Shown: positions 46,641-59,155, counted from the stretch's first letter. The stretch is 64,000 nt of DNA from Alisma plantago-aquatica (GCA_963693085.1 OY856412.1:1059728244-1059792243); one strand, 5' to 3'. Program-made: numbers and translations. The notes: a model not told the origin generated them from the sequence alone.

Positions 46641-49059
46641 GAACCACTTCTTTATCTGAGGTATATGATACCAAGATATGGATATGTCATATATGATATG
46701 CAATATCCACAAAGAAGTGATGGCCTTTATGAAATGAATAAGAAAGAAGTACCCATCATTGGAGCAAGTGTTTCTTCCATAGATAGGAGTATCGTTCAGT
46801 TTATTTCAGCCTAAAGGGCGCGAAATAGAGTTGAGAACTGCTATTTCATATATTGCTAATAGATAGAAACACTTTATTTTTGCATATTGTATGACAATGA
46901 TGGCAATTAATAAAATTGATGTTTCAATCTTAAAGATATGATCTTTGTGGCAATGCCTTGTTTATCTTGTGATACATGGTATGCATAAGATAAAATGATA
47001 CCTAAAAGTTATTGATAACTCAAACAATCTAATTAGCATCAATCATGAGAAATTCATTTCTAGTTTCCATGTGATGGATAAATCTAGACTCTTTTGGTTA
47101 GAGAACCAGTAAGAGACATGAATATCTTGAACTTGATTAATCAATCTTCACTAATGGTAGTGGGAGAATGATTATCCTATTAGGTATAATACATGTGATG
47201 TATTTACATACCTATTGGAACAAATGCTAATACTTCAAATGGTGTTTAGAGAAATACCAATATGAATATCTTGAAGTGTTCAAGATTATCATAGATGAAG
47301 TATGAATTTGGTAAAGTGTTAATTCTTGATGAGATCAATGAATGAAATACTTGGACTAAATGTTTGAGATCCTTATGAGTGATTATGATAGTATATCATA
47401 GTGAACTCATGATTAAGGCATGGTGATGCCTAAATCAAGAAGGAATCTTACTCTAAGGAGTTAGAAAATGATTATCAAATAACTAAATTCTTCTTAATAA
47501 AAGAATACCCCACACTAATAAAGGACATTAAGAATCACAAGGAGCTGTGAGTTCTTATATCCTTGACAGATACACCTCAATTATCTATGTGATGAGTTGG
47601 TCATGTGATGAGTCAACTATCTAGATGAATATGATGAACCAAATTTTGAGTTATGGTTAATGACCATTACATCCTAAATGACATCCATGTGAACCATAAG
47701 GTATGACCTTGATGGTAGCACCATTGGATGAAATCCATAAGTGCAAATGAATCTTAAGCGTTAAGATACATGGATAACATTTTGAGAAGGATGATGCTTG
47801 TTAATTGCAACTTAATGACTAAGACATTTGGCATATGGATACTAAAACCACATTCCTATGAGGAATAAAACAAGGATGTTTACGTGACACAACCTATAAG
47901 GTTTATGAATCCAATAATGCAAATGAAGTCTATAAGTTACAATGGACCAATCAATATGATTGATTGAGTACAAGAAACTCAGAATTGGATCTTGATGATA
48001 TAGTCAAAAGGTTTGACTGATATGTCAAAGATAAAGAAGGGATCTGTGATTTAGTGGGAGCGTATTCACATTCTACATGTTGATGTGAAATGGAAATGTT
48101 CTAGAATGGAAATCCAAAAGTGGAAATTATCTTTAAGGAAGATAGATATGTTTCCTATATGATAGGAATAGAGATATATAGAGATAGTTCTCAAAAACCT
48201 CTTGACCTGTAAAGAGAAAGCATACATTGGCAATCTGTACAGAAGTGTTCAGTATGCATAGATTCAGTGGGAGAAAACTTGTCCATGTTACATGGAGTTA
48301 GTATCCCAAGGCCAAGTGTCCAATTCTTATGAAGAATGCGAACACTAAGAATAGATATGTATGTATCATGTATGTAATCATCCCATTATCTTGCATGTAT
48401 CGACATGGCAAGAACAAAATGCATTCATCATCTTGTATGTAGGACATGGCAATATGATGTGCTCATCCTGATAACTCGTATGTGAGACATGACGATTGGA
48501 TCTCTGTCAATTTCCAGTAAGGGTTACTGGAATGCCATGAGAACTTGATAAGTACTTGAGAAGTACTAGTTCTATGGAGACAAGGAAGAGTTCAATGTAA
48601 AGAGTTACATTGATGCGATCTTCTGAAAGGACAGAAAATTAATCGCAAAAAATATATAGGATATATAAAAGTGAAAGTTTGTTGATAATTGGAAGTGTTC
48701 CAATAAAACCATTTAAAAGGAAATGTCGAGTATCTATGTGTTAGAGAACAACAGTGGATACTATATGGATCTGGAAGTTCATGAGATGAACTTATAGATA
48801 TTCCGCTCATTGGTGACAAGTATGGAATCCTTGATCATGCAATGTGGCTAAAGGTTAGCAAAGGAATACTAGATCGCATATTATGGCAACTCCATCTCAT
48901 ACGTGTGACATACAGTGAAGAGATGTGGGACATGCAATTTATACTGACTTTGGCAAGGTGTTTCCAAAACTCACTATGTTTGCACTAGAGCACAGTAACA
49001 TGTGGGACATGTTTGAAAATCACTATGAATATGATTCAAGGGTGATTGGCTCACAGTGC
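46641..49059 (+). pseudogene. Heavily decayed copia pol
   Basis: Only fragments are readable. Around 48150-48200 YVSYMIGIEIYRDSSQK corresponds to the AxYILGIKIYRDRSxK block of copia RT. Around 48500-48620 SKGYWNAMRT, then FYGDKEEFNVKSYIDAIF, corresponds to the GHWxAVKxILKYL to KGYTDASF passage into RNase H. Around 48690-48760 traces of the VSWKSSKQ block follow. The protease and integrase are not readable. The ~2.4 kb available is also less than a full pol needs, so large deletions have occurred. There is no open frame over 70 codons except 48925-49125, which lies in the pol end. Confidence 0.6.
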
Positions 49060-49069
49060 AAGTGGGAGT
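49060..49069 (+). other. Polypurine tract of the copia element
   Basis: AAGTGGGAGT lies just before the 3' LTR and is matched at 3811-3820 in the related old element. Confidence 0.65.
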
Positions 49070-49070
49070 C

Positions 49071-51315
49071 TATTGGTATGTATGCCCTGAGAGCCAATCA
49101 CGGGATGATTGATGGGATACATTAAGATTGATTTGATAAACATCAAAGGCAAGCTTCCAATTCTTTTTGGTTCAGTCATATGAGATAGTGACATAATAGT
49201 TTGAATGTCTAGAGAATGACAATACTCAATGACGTATGCCTTCAGGTTGAGGACCTGAACGATGAGATCATACGGATGCTAAGAGTTTGTACATTCTTGT
49301 TATGTCCCTAGTCGGATGTCATTGTGGAAGGTAGATAGACAACAATGACACACACGGCTAGATTGTGGTGTTGGTTGATGACAGAATCTCATTAGTCATG
49401 ATATAGAGATATCAAACCAAACACATAGGTACTTGTTAGAGAACAAGTGTACTAGACAGACCCACCGTGAGTTTGACACATGGAACCATGACATGGTAGT
49501 CACAGTCAGTACTCATAGTGATAGTGGTGAGTGTGATTCTTTGACCTAAAATCACTACAATCAACACATGTCGTTGGGCACACTTTGACATCATCAAAAG
49601 CAGTCTTGAAACATGGGTTTTTATAAAGGTGATTATTGGGTGGCTTTGACACATGGGGCTTTTGAGGGGTGAGTGATAGATATGGGATTTGTCCCTCCTG
49701 AGGGAGTTTGATATCCAAGGCCACTTGATGAGTAGGATTAAGATAGGCGTGCACACGCATGTGTGAATCAGTATGTGATATTGATGTCATACATATCTCG
49801 TTCAATCTACTCTGAGATCAAGAAAGTGAATGAACGTTGACAGGATGACTGTTCCATGCCTCGAGTTCATTCAGGATATCAGTGACAAAGGAATTATACA
49901 TTCACTGTAACACCATTCATGGATTGTAGGATTGAAAGTTGTTCTCCAACTTTCTACTTTCACTTGGGTAGTACAGATGTGTGACTAGGCACCACTCTTT
50001 TCTTGTGAAGTCATAAGTGTTATGGACTTTCACTGCCAACGTGAAATGGACCTGTAGGGTCACACACATAGGATTTAACTTGGAAGAGGAGTTTTGTCCA
50101 GAAACAAAGTTTAGATTGATTGCTAAAGGAGTTTAGTAGTTCAATTAAACACTCAATTAATTGATAGCTCAATATCATAATGTTCAAGGTGTTGGACTGA
50201 TTGATTAGAGTATCAGATTGATTGAAACCACAATTGACTGATTCTACACAATCTGCACTCCCAACCGATCGGCTCATGTGATGAACCGATCGACTGAGCT
50301 TGGTGAACCGGTCGGCTCAGGTGGTGAGTCGATCGGCTCATGCACAGGGTGAAATGATTGCTTCAAGTGTTGAAATGATCGATTCAACTGGTGCAACCGA
50401 GCAAGTTGGGAAAGTAGGATTGGTGAGAATTTTCCTTGCGTTTCACTTGCCCAATTTGATTGGAACAAGGATTGGTATTTATACCAATTAGAAACAAAAG
50501 AAGGAAAGTTAATCAGAAACTGATCAGGGCCACGAACCGACCGGTTCAGAAGTGAACCAATCGGCTCATCGGTCCCAACCGATCGGTTGAGGTGTCAACT
50601 GACCCGTTCAGGTCCCCAACCGACCATTTTAGTTGTGAAACGATCGGTTAAGGTTGCGAGTTGGTTGTTTTGTGGAAAATCTCAAACCCTTCTACTCCTG
50701 CTATTAATCCCGCATTGCCCGGGATGGAGAACCCTGTCCCATGACCCTCCTATATATAGGGGTATTGGGGGATTCTCAAAGAACAACTCAGTGCAACCAA
50801 TTGCTCTGCAAAGTTGTCATTCTCTCTGGGTTTGGTAACCGAGAGAGAGCCCGAGAAAGTGCTACCCGATAAGGGAGGCACAACAAGGGAAAGACAACTG
50901 CAGTTGCGACTGGTGGCAGGAGAGTGTGTTGGCGACTAGTACACTGACAGGAGGGTGCGACTCCTTCCAATTCCTTATGGGACAAGGAGGTTGGAGTTCC
51001 AGGTGGTCCGTGTGGACTACTTCAGAGGCGAGAGGTTTCTGCCGCTCAGGAGGACAACTGTCAATCCTGAAAGTCCCAGTGAGACCAGGAGTCGTCAGTC
51101 CTGGTGTGACCAGGAGCTGCATAGACACCGTCTAAGACCGGAGGTGAAGAACGTGCAAGCCGCGAGGTATTGTCGCTGAGCAAGCCTTGGGACAAGGTAT
51201 GATTCCACAAACCATCCTTTCCTATTGAATAGACGTTCACACATTTCCTTGTTCCGGGTTTGGGGGAGAAAATTTTTGTTTCTGCTGCCTTCTCTGCCTC
51301 CCCTAAAACCCAACA
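49071..51315 (+). repeat. 3' LTR of the Ty1/copia element (~2.25 kb)
   Basis: It is collinear with 42203-44450 over its whole length, with scattered single-base changes. It starts TATTGGTATG (one change from TGTTGG) and ends AAACCCAACA. It carries the palindrome cluster at 50260-50665 and a TATA box at 50750-50758. The target-site copy ACATA follows at 51316-51320. Confidence 0.95.
50750..50758 (+). promoter_or_regulatory. TATA box of the copia 3' LTR
   Basis: CTATATATA lies in CCTCCTATATATAGGGG. It is one TA shorter than in the 5' LTR. If active it would drive transcription outward into the gypsy LTR. Confidence 0.65.
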
Positions 51316-51320
51316 ACATA

Positions 51321-54300
51321 ACCCTTGGAATGTGGTGGTTTGGGCAAGCACATGTGGAGCTATCCCTTAGTGGATGCCCACTTAACCCTCTTTCTTATAT
51401 ACCCCCTTCTTTGCTAGATTGGGATCCCTTTATCTCTTTAGTTGCTTTCCTTCTTCCTTGGTGGCCGATAAACTTCCCATTTGAGGAGATCGGTGGTCGA
51501 TACTCTCTCCTTGGTGGGTGACATAGCTCTAGTCTCCTTCTTCCTCTAGTGGTGGCTGAACCCTAGAGAGCGCCTTGCTCTTTCTCCTCTTATGGTGGTG
51601 CCTTGGAGCTTGGAATCTTGGTGCTTGGAGCTTTGGAGCTTGAGGAATGTGCTTGAGGCGGGTTACATAACTCCGAACCCTAGCTATACTATTTCTTTTT
51701 CATGTTGCATTCTATATGTGCTGTCTTGATCGACCATGTTTATCTTGTTGGAAATATCTTTGCTCTAGTATGTGCCCTTGATCTTGTTGGATATGGTAAC
51801 ATGTTTATGTTGTTTAGATGTGTTCTTGAACCTTGTTGGCTGAACCTTTAGGTTAGAATTCTTTGGGAAAAAACCCTCTCTCACTTGGTTGTTGAGAGTT
51901 GAGCCTAGGGTTTCTAATCCAATGGTGTGTGTGGTGTGTTCTTGGGTCAAAACTCCTTTCTCTCCCTTTGGTCTTGATGAGGTGAGCTTATGCTCTAGGG
52001 GTGTAGGCAAAGCCCCTCTCTCCCTTAGTCGTTGAGAGGTGAGTCTATACTCTAGTTTCTTGGGCAACACCCCTCTCTTTCCATGGACTTGAGAGGTGAG
52101 CCTTTGGTTGGTCTTGACCTAGTTGAGGATGGTGGGTTGGCCGTTATGATGATGACCCACCTTGCTGCCCGATATGTGATGGAAGTTGCGCAAAACCCAT
52201 CTCACTTGGTTGTTGAGAGGTGAGCCAACTCTCTTGATATTTTAGGGTTTGGTGGTTGTCTTGAGGTTGAAGATGACCCACCCGTCATGGTCTTGGAACC
52301 CCTGCATGATACCCTTGTGATGTTTTCTGCCTGATATCCCTCTTCTAGGGATGAGTCTTGGGCGATATGCTAAGTGGTGTCTTGTGGACCTTCTTAACCG
52401 ATATGAACCTTTACCCCTGATGATGTTGTTGGGCGATATGCCTTTGACTGATATGGACTTTTCCTTAGATAGTGTTTGTTTTTGGGTGTTATGCCTTTGG
52501 CCGATATGATGCTTGGTAGATATCCCATCTTGGTGCCCTAGGCGACATGGGTTGGCTCTGGTGTCGCCCGATATGAGTCTTGATGGTGAAACCCTAGTTG
52601 GGAGCCATAGTGTGGACCGATAAGAAGTGCCCTGATTTTGATGGACGACATGGTACCATGACTGTTATAGGGTCCCAAACCCTAGCTTGAATGATAGATG
52701 AACTTCGACGCCATGGTATCATTTGATGGAGGGTAGTGGTGTGACCTTGGGTGTGATGGCTTTGGTGCTTGCCCGATATAGAAACCCTAGCCCTAGTGGG
52801 TGATAGGGCGTCTTGTCTGATGAGGTGGATGTGTTGCCTGACACACCCCTGGTCATGGCTACATGATACACCCATGGTTCCTGGTTCCACGATATCCCCT
52901 TGCATCTGGTTGCACGATACACTCTTGGCCCATGACTGCATGACACACCTTGGGTGCTAGTCTGCCTGTTATCCCCTTATACATGGGTGCATGTCATGCT
53001 TGTGACTGATATCCTTTGGGTGAGGGTTAGTTCCCTGCCCTCCACACCTTTGGTGAGGGTAGGCGAACCCATTTGGTGAGGGATGCACCTAGCTCAGGAA
53101 CTCTAGGTTGGTGAACATGTTGTCTTGAGCCCGCATCTTTGATTAAGATGTTGTTGAGATATGAAAGATAGGTTGTGACCAGTGATATGTTTGTTACCTA
53201 AGTAATATGATAAGATAATGGTTATGTTCATAAGATATATGACATAGTGGATGCTCACAGTTTGATAACACTAATTTAATTGTCAGAAATGCAAATACCA
53301 CTTTATACTCCATATCATCACAATAATGGATGTGGTTCCAATCATATGCTCCCTAAATCTGAATGGCATGATAATAATACTATGTTCTCTAAGATTTATG
53401 TTTGGTGATCCAGTTATCTCTCCTGATATGCATACTAACCATGCAGGTGTATCAAATGAGTTCATAGCCAGGTAAGAGCTATGAGGTGTATGTGTTTTGT
53501 ATAACACTGAACTATGATGTTCCTTGTTGATGAGATAACATGTCCACCAATATGATGAGAAAGGTCCGGTGACCTAATAAAGGTTGAGTGCATGTTTGAG
53601 GTGTTATCTCTATGATGAGATAAAGGATTGATATTCCACAATGATGTATGATGATGAAGCCTTGAGAGGCAGTGGTATTATGTGATGAGGGATTGAGATC
53701 CCATGGAAATATGATAATGGAAGTTGTAGTATGACACAATGTTGTTTATGTTTTATAACCTAGTTCCCTCAATAATTCACCTAAAACATACTAATTAATT
53801 ATAGTGGAACATTTCATGTAGTTTTGCCCTGGCCATAGATCCATCATCATCAGTAGCTAGTGATGGTGAAATGGGTTTATCCTGCAGGATTACCTGGAGC
53901 GCATATTGTTGAATATGCGAGGTTTCTCCTAGCCGAAAGTAGGATGATTAGAGTGAAACTATGGTTGTGGACTCAAGATGTGTATAAGAGCATGGTGAAC
54001 AAGCCCATGGCTCAGTATGATAGAGCATGAATGCATTAATGGCTCAAGGAGCATGGTGAACTGGCTCGTGGCTCAAGTATACTAGCACCGTGACCTGTAC
54101 CAAGGGTGGACTAGATAAAAAGGGTAGACTGCATGAGATAACCCTATGGTTGAGGCCACTCAAGCAAGAGACATCGGTCCTACTTTGGTTATCGTGCACT
54201 GACCATGAAGAGGTGAGGTCATAGAGTCCGGCTCTCCCAATGACCTTGTATGGCACCAGTTTTGGGCTTCGCAGTTAAAGGTTGGATTTGAGCGGGACGA

Positions 54301-54547
54301 CTCACTTCCTCAGGGCATAATAAAATTGTAATCTAGCCATATAGTATGTATCTCTTAAGGAAAAATATGGAACATTGGTTGAGGCCTTGATTGTATAATT
54401 GCTCTAGTCATATGTTGAAGTTATTTGTACATTCCTCATATCTGGTGATAAGTTCTTATAAAGCTTATCTTTTTAATCATGTTCCATAAAGAAATATCTG
54501 GTTATATGCCTCCTGGATATCTTGGTAAGCTAGTTCTGTTCAGTATG
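51321..54547 (+). repeat. 3' LTR of the gypsy element, piece 2
   Basis: It continues piece 1 after the copia insertion and matches about 18670-21905. It holds the TATA-like site (51395-51403), the hairpin series (51870-52230) and the CGATAT cluster (52330-52830). It is interrupted at 54548-54562 by the LINE. Confidence 0.92.
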
Positions 54548-54562
54548 TCGTATATATGAGTT
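54548..54562. repeat. 15-bp target-site duplication (left) of the LINE
   Basis: TCGTATATATGAGTT is repeated exactly at 55455-55469. The corresponding empty site in the 5' LTR, near 21893-21906, reads TCATATATATGAGCT. Confidence 0.92.
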
Positions 54563-55454
54563 TTTTTTTTAATTTAAGCCAGGAGGTCGTCTATTCATCT
54601 CACCCTCCTCGTGTGAGCTAAAAAGAATCGTCAAGTACAGCTCCTGCTTATAAAATGCAGGTCAAACCCCAACATGACTGTCCCTCCTCTCAAAAACAAT
54701 AGCAAAAACCCCCGAACAAAACAAGATGACAACAAGACAAACTCGACCAACAACTCAGACTAAGCATTAAGGATGCTTAAACTTCAAAACCACGTAAGGA
54801 GTGTGGTTTCTCTCAAGAAGAGCCATGCCGCGAACTCTAGTCGGAAAACAACTAGGATCTGAAATCACAATCAAGTCCTGACTGAGGACTCCCCATTTAC
54901 CAATCTCTCTGGGAATAGAATTGATTGCCCTGTGAACAAGCGAACCAACTATGCCTTCATCCTCAATGTAACTCTTTATCTCCCTGACTGTACGAGAAAT
55001 CCTCCAAGGAATACAAGCAGTGCCCCATAACATGCGATAAGTATTCTCGTCATCAATCTCCAACACGGCAATCCGCAAAGATTGATTCTCAGCCAGCTTC
55101 AAACCAACTGCACAAGCTTGAAGGGATGCAGAAAGATGATCATTTGCTGTTAACCATGCTCTAGCAATCTGACAAATAGCAGCCCGGTGATTCCTGATGA
55201 TACTAGCCATCCACCACCTGTAATGACCGGAAGAGTCTCTACTCCTACCAATTGTGACGTTCATCTTCAAGGAATTGAGGTCGGGGGTCATCCATCTCAT
55301 AAGGTGAATCTCCCTAAGAGCATAGTTAGGGTCTTCAATACCGTGATGATTAAGGCACCTATGATCCTCCGTCTGGGCAAGGATGCGGAACCATCTCTTT
55401 TTTAGCATGGAGTTGAGCTGTGCAATCATGCAGTTCATATCACAATCATGCAGT
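54563..55454 (-). mobile_element. 5'-truncated LINE (L1-type) insertion
   Basis: It is absent from the 5' gypsy LTR and flanked by a 15-bp direct repeat. A T-run at 54561-54570 is the poly(A) tail read from the other strand. Only the RNase H-like end of ORF2 is left, so the element is strongly 5'-truncated, as is usual for LINEs. At its 5' junction the word CAATCATGCAGTTC occurs twice in 19 bp spacing (about 55424 and 55443), which looks like junction filler. Confidence 0.88.
54767..55438 (-). CDS. LINE ORF2 C-terminal fragment, RNase H-like domain (223 aa)
   Basis: The frame is uninterrupted from an ATG at 55438 to a stop at 54767, the longest clean frame with a known fold in the window. 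In plant L1 elements a type I RNase H-like domain follows RT and removes RNA from the hybrid. Residues ~60-190 fit that domain. LKMNVTIGRSRDSSG stands in place of the usual KxNxDGS start, so the first catalytic Asp is not obvious. ACAVGLKLAENQSLRIAVLE with the following IDDENTYRML matches the A-GLxxAxxxG to ExDS segment. The last catalytic Asp region is uncertain. The ATG is probably an internal Met and not a true start, because the element is 5'-truncated. Expression is not expected. It could also be a diverged relative of the domain and not an active one. Confidence 0.7.
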   Translation of the reverse strand: MNCMIAQLNSMLKKRWFRILAQTEDHRCLNHHGIEDPNYALREIHLMRWMTPDLNSLKMNVTIGRSRDSSGHYRWWMASIIRNHRAAICQIARAWLTANDHLSASLQACAVGLKLAENQSLRIAVLEIDDENTYRMLWGTACIPWRISRTVREIKSYIEDEGIVGSLVHRAINSIPREIGKWGVLSQDLIVISDPSCFPTRVRGMALLERNHTPYVVLKFKHP

Positions 55455-55469
55455 TCGTATATATGAGTT
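55455..55469. repeat. 15-bp target-site duplication (right) of the LINE
   Basis: An exact copy of TCGTATATATGAGTT, joining back to gypsy LTR text (GCTTACATCAGTTACC). Confidence 0.92.
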
Positions 55470-56041
55470 GCTTACATCAGTTACCTACTTTATCTGTTCG
55501 GCGGGGGTTATGTTTCTCACTGGGATTGTGTGTCTCACCCCGCTAGTTTTAAACCTTTTTAGGTGATTGTGCTAGACGTAGTGGTGGTCGTGAGGTTGCG
55601 GCCGAGCAGCAGAAAGAATAGTAGGAGGCAAGACATAGATATGCTACTGTTTTGGTTGTTTGTTAGTAGGGTCCTATAGTCATCCATGTACTCTTAGGTC
55701 CTTGGAAGTGTTTCGATGATGTCTTGCGATGTATAGATGATGTAGTTTTGTTTATCCTGCTGTTGGCCTGGTATGGCATGTTCTATAAATAAATAGGTGG
55801 TGAACTCTTTGTGCCTATGTAACAGCTGGATCCTATGAACTATGGACACATATCAAGGTTTATTTATGATTATATAACATGTTTCCTTACAGGATAAGGA
55901 TCTGGATGGAATAGTTTCTTTGTTTATCTATTTTCCACAATCGGATTTAATTAACCTGTGTTTTTGGTAAAATGTGGTTTATGGAAGTTCCGCACATTTT
56001 TGCGTGGCATTTCGTTGTCTGTGTGATAGAGGGATGTCACA
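55470..56041 (+). repeat. 3' LTR of the gypsy element, piece 3
   Basis: It matches about 21910-22507 and ends GGGATGTCACA. It lacks about 25-30 bases (TAGCTCTCCTTTGAGG and neighbours) present near 21940-21970 in the 5' LTR. Confidence 0.92.
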
Positions 56042-56046
56042 AGAAC
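56042..56046. repeat. Target-site duplication AGAAC (right) of the gypsy element
   Basis: Perfect match to 18134-18138. Confidence 0.9.
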
Positions 56047-58975
56047 CTTGGTGGATTTCTAGAAATTCAGAGTTTGACCTATGTTTTTAAAGTTCTTGTC
56101 ACCTTAGGTGCATGTTTATATCCCTCTTAAGCTTTTTATTCATGTTGAAAGCCTAATTCTATCTGGCTAAAATAATAAAAAACATTGATTGTATATGTAT
56201 GTGATTGGGTATTGATTTAGAAAGATATTAGGGAATCACATTCTACTAATTTTGATTATTTCTCATTGAATTGAACTTGCTTAATTCCTGATATATTGTT
56301 TGATGCTCCATGGAAGGACTATGCTATTTCATGTGAATATTACCTAAAAATCAGCCCGATGCTCGATATGCTTGGGAATTGAATTGATATGTATAGAATC
56401 ATACTTGAATTGTGTTAGAATGAATTATACAAGTGTATTGTTGAATCTTACTAAAATTGAATATGATATATACATAAGGATCAATATGAGGTGGAGATAT
56501 TATATTTAGGGATTGTGTTGTGTGATTGGATCAAATCCATTAATTAATCAATGTATACTTATGATTTATGAATTAAATATGTGAAAATGGAAACTAGGGT
56601 TTCCATATAACAACCCTAAGGAGCTCATGCGCACCATGATGAGATTACTGGATGATATGATTCTTATGATGTGTTGAACGAATGATAACTTCTTGAAATC
56701 CCTAGAATTTTAGTATTAAAATGAGTATGTGATAAAGATAGAACTTGTATATAATGTCGTAAATGTGATGAATGTTGAAGTGTAGGTATTAATACTTCAA
56801 TTGAAGATGATGAGTGTTACTAATATGATAAAATCATAATGCATTTATTTTAGTATACTTTATGGAATAATGAGTATCCCTCACATGAATGTGGGCCCTT
56901 CTATACAAACTACATAATAATGAATTAGGAAGGATGATTAGAGATTATGATGCAAGAAGATGTAACCTAGTCCATTCTTTTAATCTAAAATGAGTAGTAT
57001 TATAAGGGAAAAAATGATGTTTGTTAATTATAAGAATGACATTGGAAATCAGTGACATGCTACACTCAACTAGTTACAACAAAGGAGATAGATAAGAATA
57101 AGTGAATGGTGATGACAAGTTACAAATAAAATTAATGAAACATGTATGATGAAGTATATAGTTTATATATTCTAGTTACATGTGTGTTGAGCTAAATTGC
57201 ATGAAATATATTAAAATCAAATTATGCTAGATTTCAATGAGAGAGAAGCTTTGTAATAATTAAGTAAATTTAGAATGATTGATTTTAAGAATAGTGGCAT
57301 AAAACTAAGAAGTTAAAAACTAATGAATATGAAATGAAAGGAAATTATGAAAATTAGTGGATGGATCTAAGAACCTAACCCTAACCCTAAAATTATGAGC
57401 TATGTGATACTAATGAATACCTTAAATGAGGTATTAAGGAATGCATATGTCTATGATTCAATTAAAGTGAGGTACAAGGATATGAATTTGGTATTTGTAT
57501 TCTAATGATGGCCTTTTCTAATAAAGTTCAAATGAGATCACTTATGAATTAAATAGTAGCCCTAATTGAAGAGTGTTAAATAGTAAGAGGGAAGTATTAA
57601 ATGTGTTATGTATGTGTATGCTTGAGATTCATTCATATATGTAGAAATTGGATAGAATAAGTTTGTTGCATGTTGAACCTATTTTGAGCATGATGAGTGA
57701 CATGATATGTCTATATGCTTATGTTGTTGTTAGTTATAATACCTATATTAATACTCAATGAGAATTATGATATGAAATGAATGGATAAGAAAAATGTTGA
57801 GATCGAATTTAGATCCTTTGATTTCTTTTAAGAAACCCTAATGAGGGTAAGTGCTAGACAATGAGATTATGCCTCAAAAGTTGAAATCCCACTAATGATA
57901 AAACCCTGAGTGGGGTAAATGTTTGACAATGAGATTATGTCTTGGGATGAAAACCACTGATGATGATGAGATGATGTGGAAATGTAAAGAATTATATGTG
58001 TTGCAAATTACAAATTATTGTGTTTTGTGTTTTGGTCATTGTCTTTCTTGATAAGCCTAATCTATTTCATGTTATTCTAGTTATGCGAGAATTTTCACAT
58101 ATGATACATGATGTTTTGAATTTTTTCAAGATGAGTAAAATAGATTAGTAACAAGTGAATGATGACACATCTAGTTAGGTTCAATGAACACTATGAGTTT
58201 CACCATAGGTCCGTAGTGGGTAAACAAAACAAATCCCCTTGTAGTAATCGATGAATTGTGAGAAGGATTTCTAGAGTATGGATCGAGACCTTAAAGGTTA
58301 GACCACCAAGATTTAGGAGTGAGTCATATTGAGTGCCTTTGGCCCTAAATCCTTGCTACGAAAGTCTATGCCCATGAGGAATAGACTCTGATGAAATGAA
58401 ATATGAAATGTGACAAATTCAATGATATGTGATATATTGTTTTGTTGGTTCCTATATCATGTACCTAAGATGAGGACATCAACTTCTTTAGGCAACTCTG
58501 AGGTGGACCAAGGTGTGTTGTTGATATCTTAGGGTGGCCAGATAAACCCTAAGATAGTAACAATGAGTCGTTGACACAAGAATCAGTCATGGCAACTTCT
58601 ACATGGTGAGGTACAAACCAAGTAGTTTTAGGGGAAACGAATAGAAAATGACAAGTAATGTAGAATATGATTTGAATGTTTGTGACATTCCCTATACTGC
58701 TAGCTAATGGTTTACCAATGTTGATTATGTTTCTTGTTGTGGAAACTAATCATATTTTTCTAGATAATATCTACTTCATATTCTTATCTATCTAGTTCAG
58801 AATATGATCTTAAATATTGGCAAGTAGTTAATGTTGGGATTCATATCCATTATGATTATGATTCATATTTCTTGTCATTTGATAGCACTATTTGGTAAAG
58901 ATGTTTTATGTGGACTTCTACTTCAGGACTGCAGGATGTGTTCCTAGTTAGGCCGTTGGAGTGTCACAACGATGA
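56047..58975. repeat. No gene; possible continuation of the older LTR entered by the gypsy element
   Basis: AT-rich, with short phrases such as AAACCCTGAGTGGGGTAAATG and CCCATGAGGAATAGACTC that look like LTR text of chromoviruses. It would continue 17100-18133 across the insertion and end near GTGTCACAAC at 58970. I see no coding frame and did not identify a matching second LTR. Confidence 0.3.
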
Positions 58976-59155
58976 TGTTATGGTTATATATTGATTCTGA
59001 ATGTTTAGATGTTGACTAAAATGAAGTTGGATAAGAATTGTGTTCCTAGTTAGGCTGTTGGAGAGTCATACAAGGATGTGTTCCTAGTTATGGTTGTAAC
59101 TAAAATTCCCAGAATTAATGTACTAGTTTTAATGAAGTTGGATAAGAATTGTGAT
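58938..59155. repeat. Interleaved direct repeats
   Basis: GTGTTCCTAGTTA occurs at 58938, 59040 and 59078. AATGAAGTTGGATAAGAATTGTG occurs at 59020 and 59131 with no visible change. The pattern suggests two overlapping duplications of about 100-110 bp with later loss of part of one unit. Confidence 0.85.

Noticed and set aside
57373..57391. Telomere-like CCTAACCCTAACCCTAAA
   Set aside because: Only two to three units; common by chance in plant AT-rich DNA and not an interstitial telomere array.
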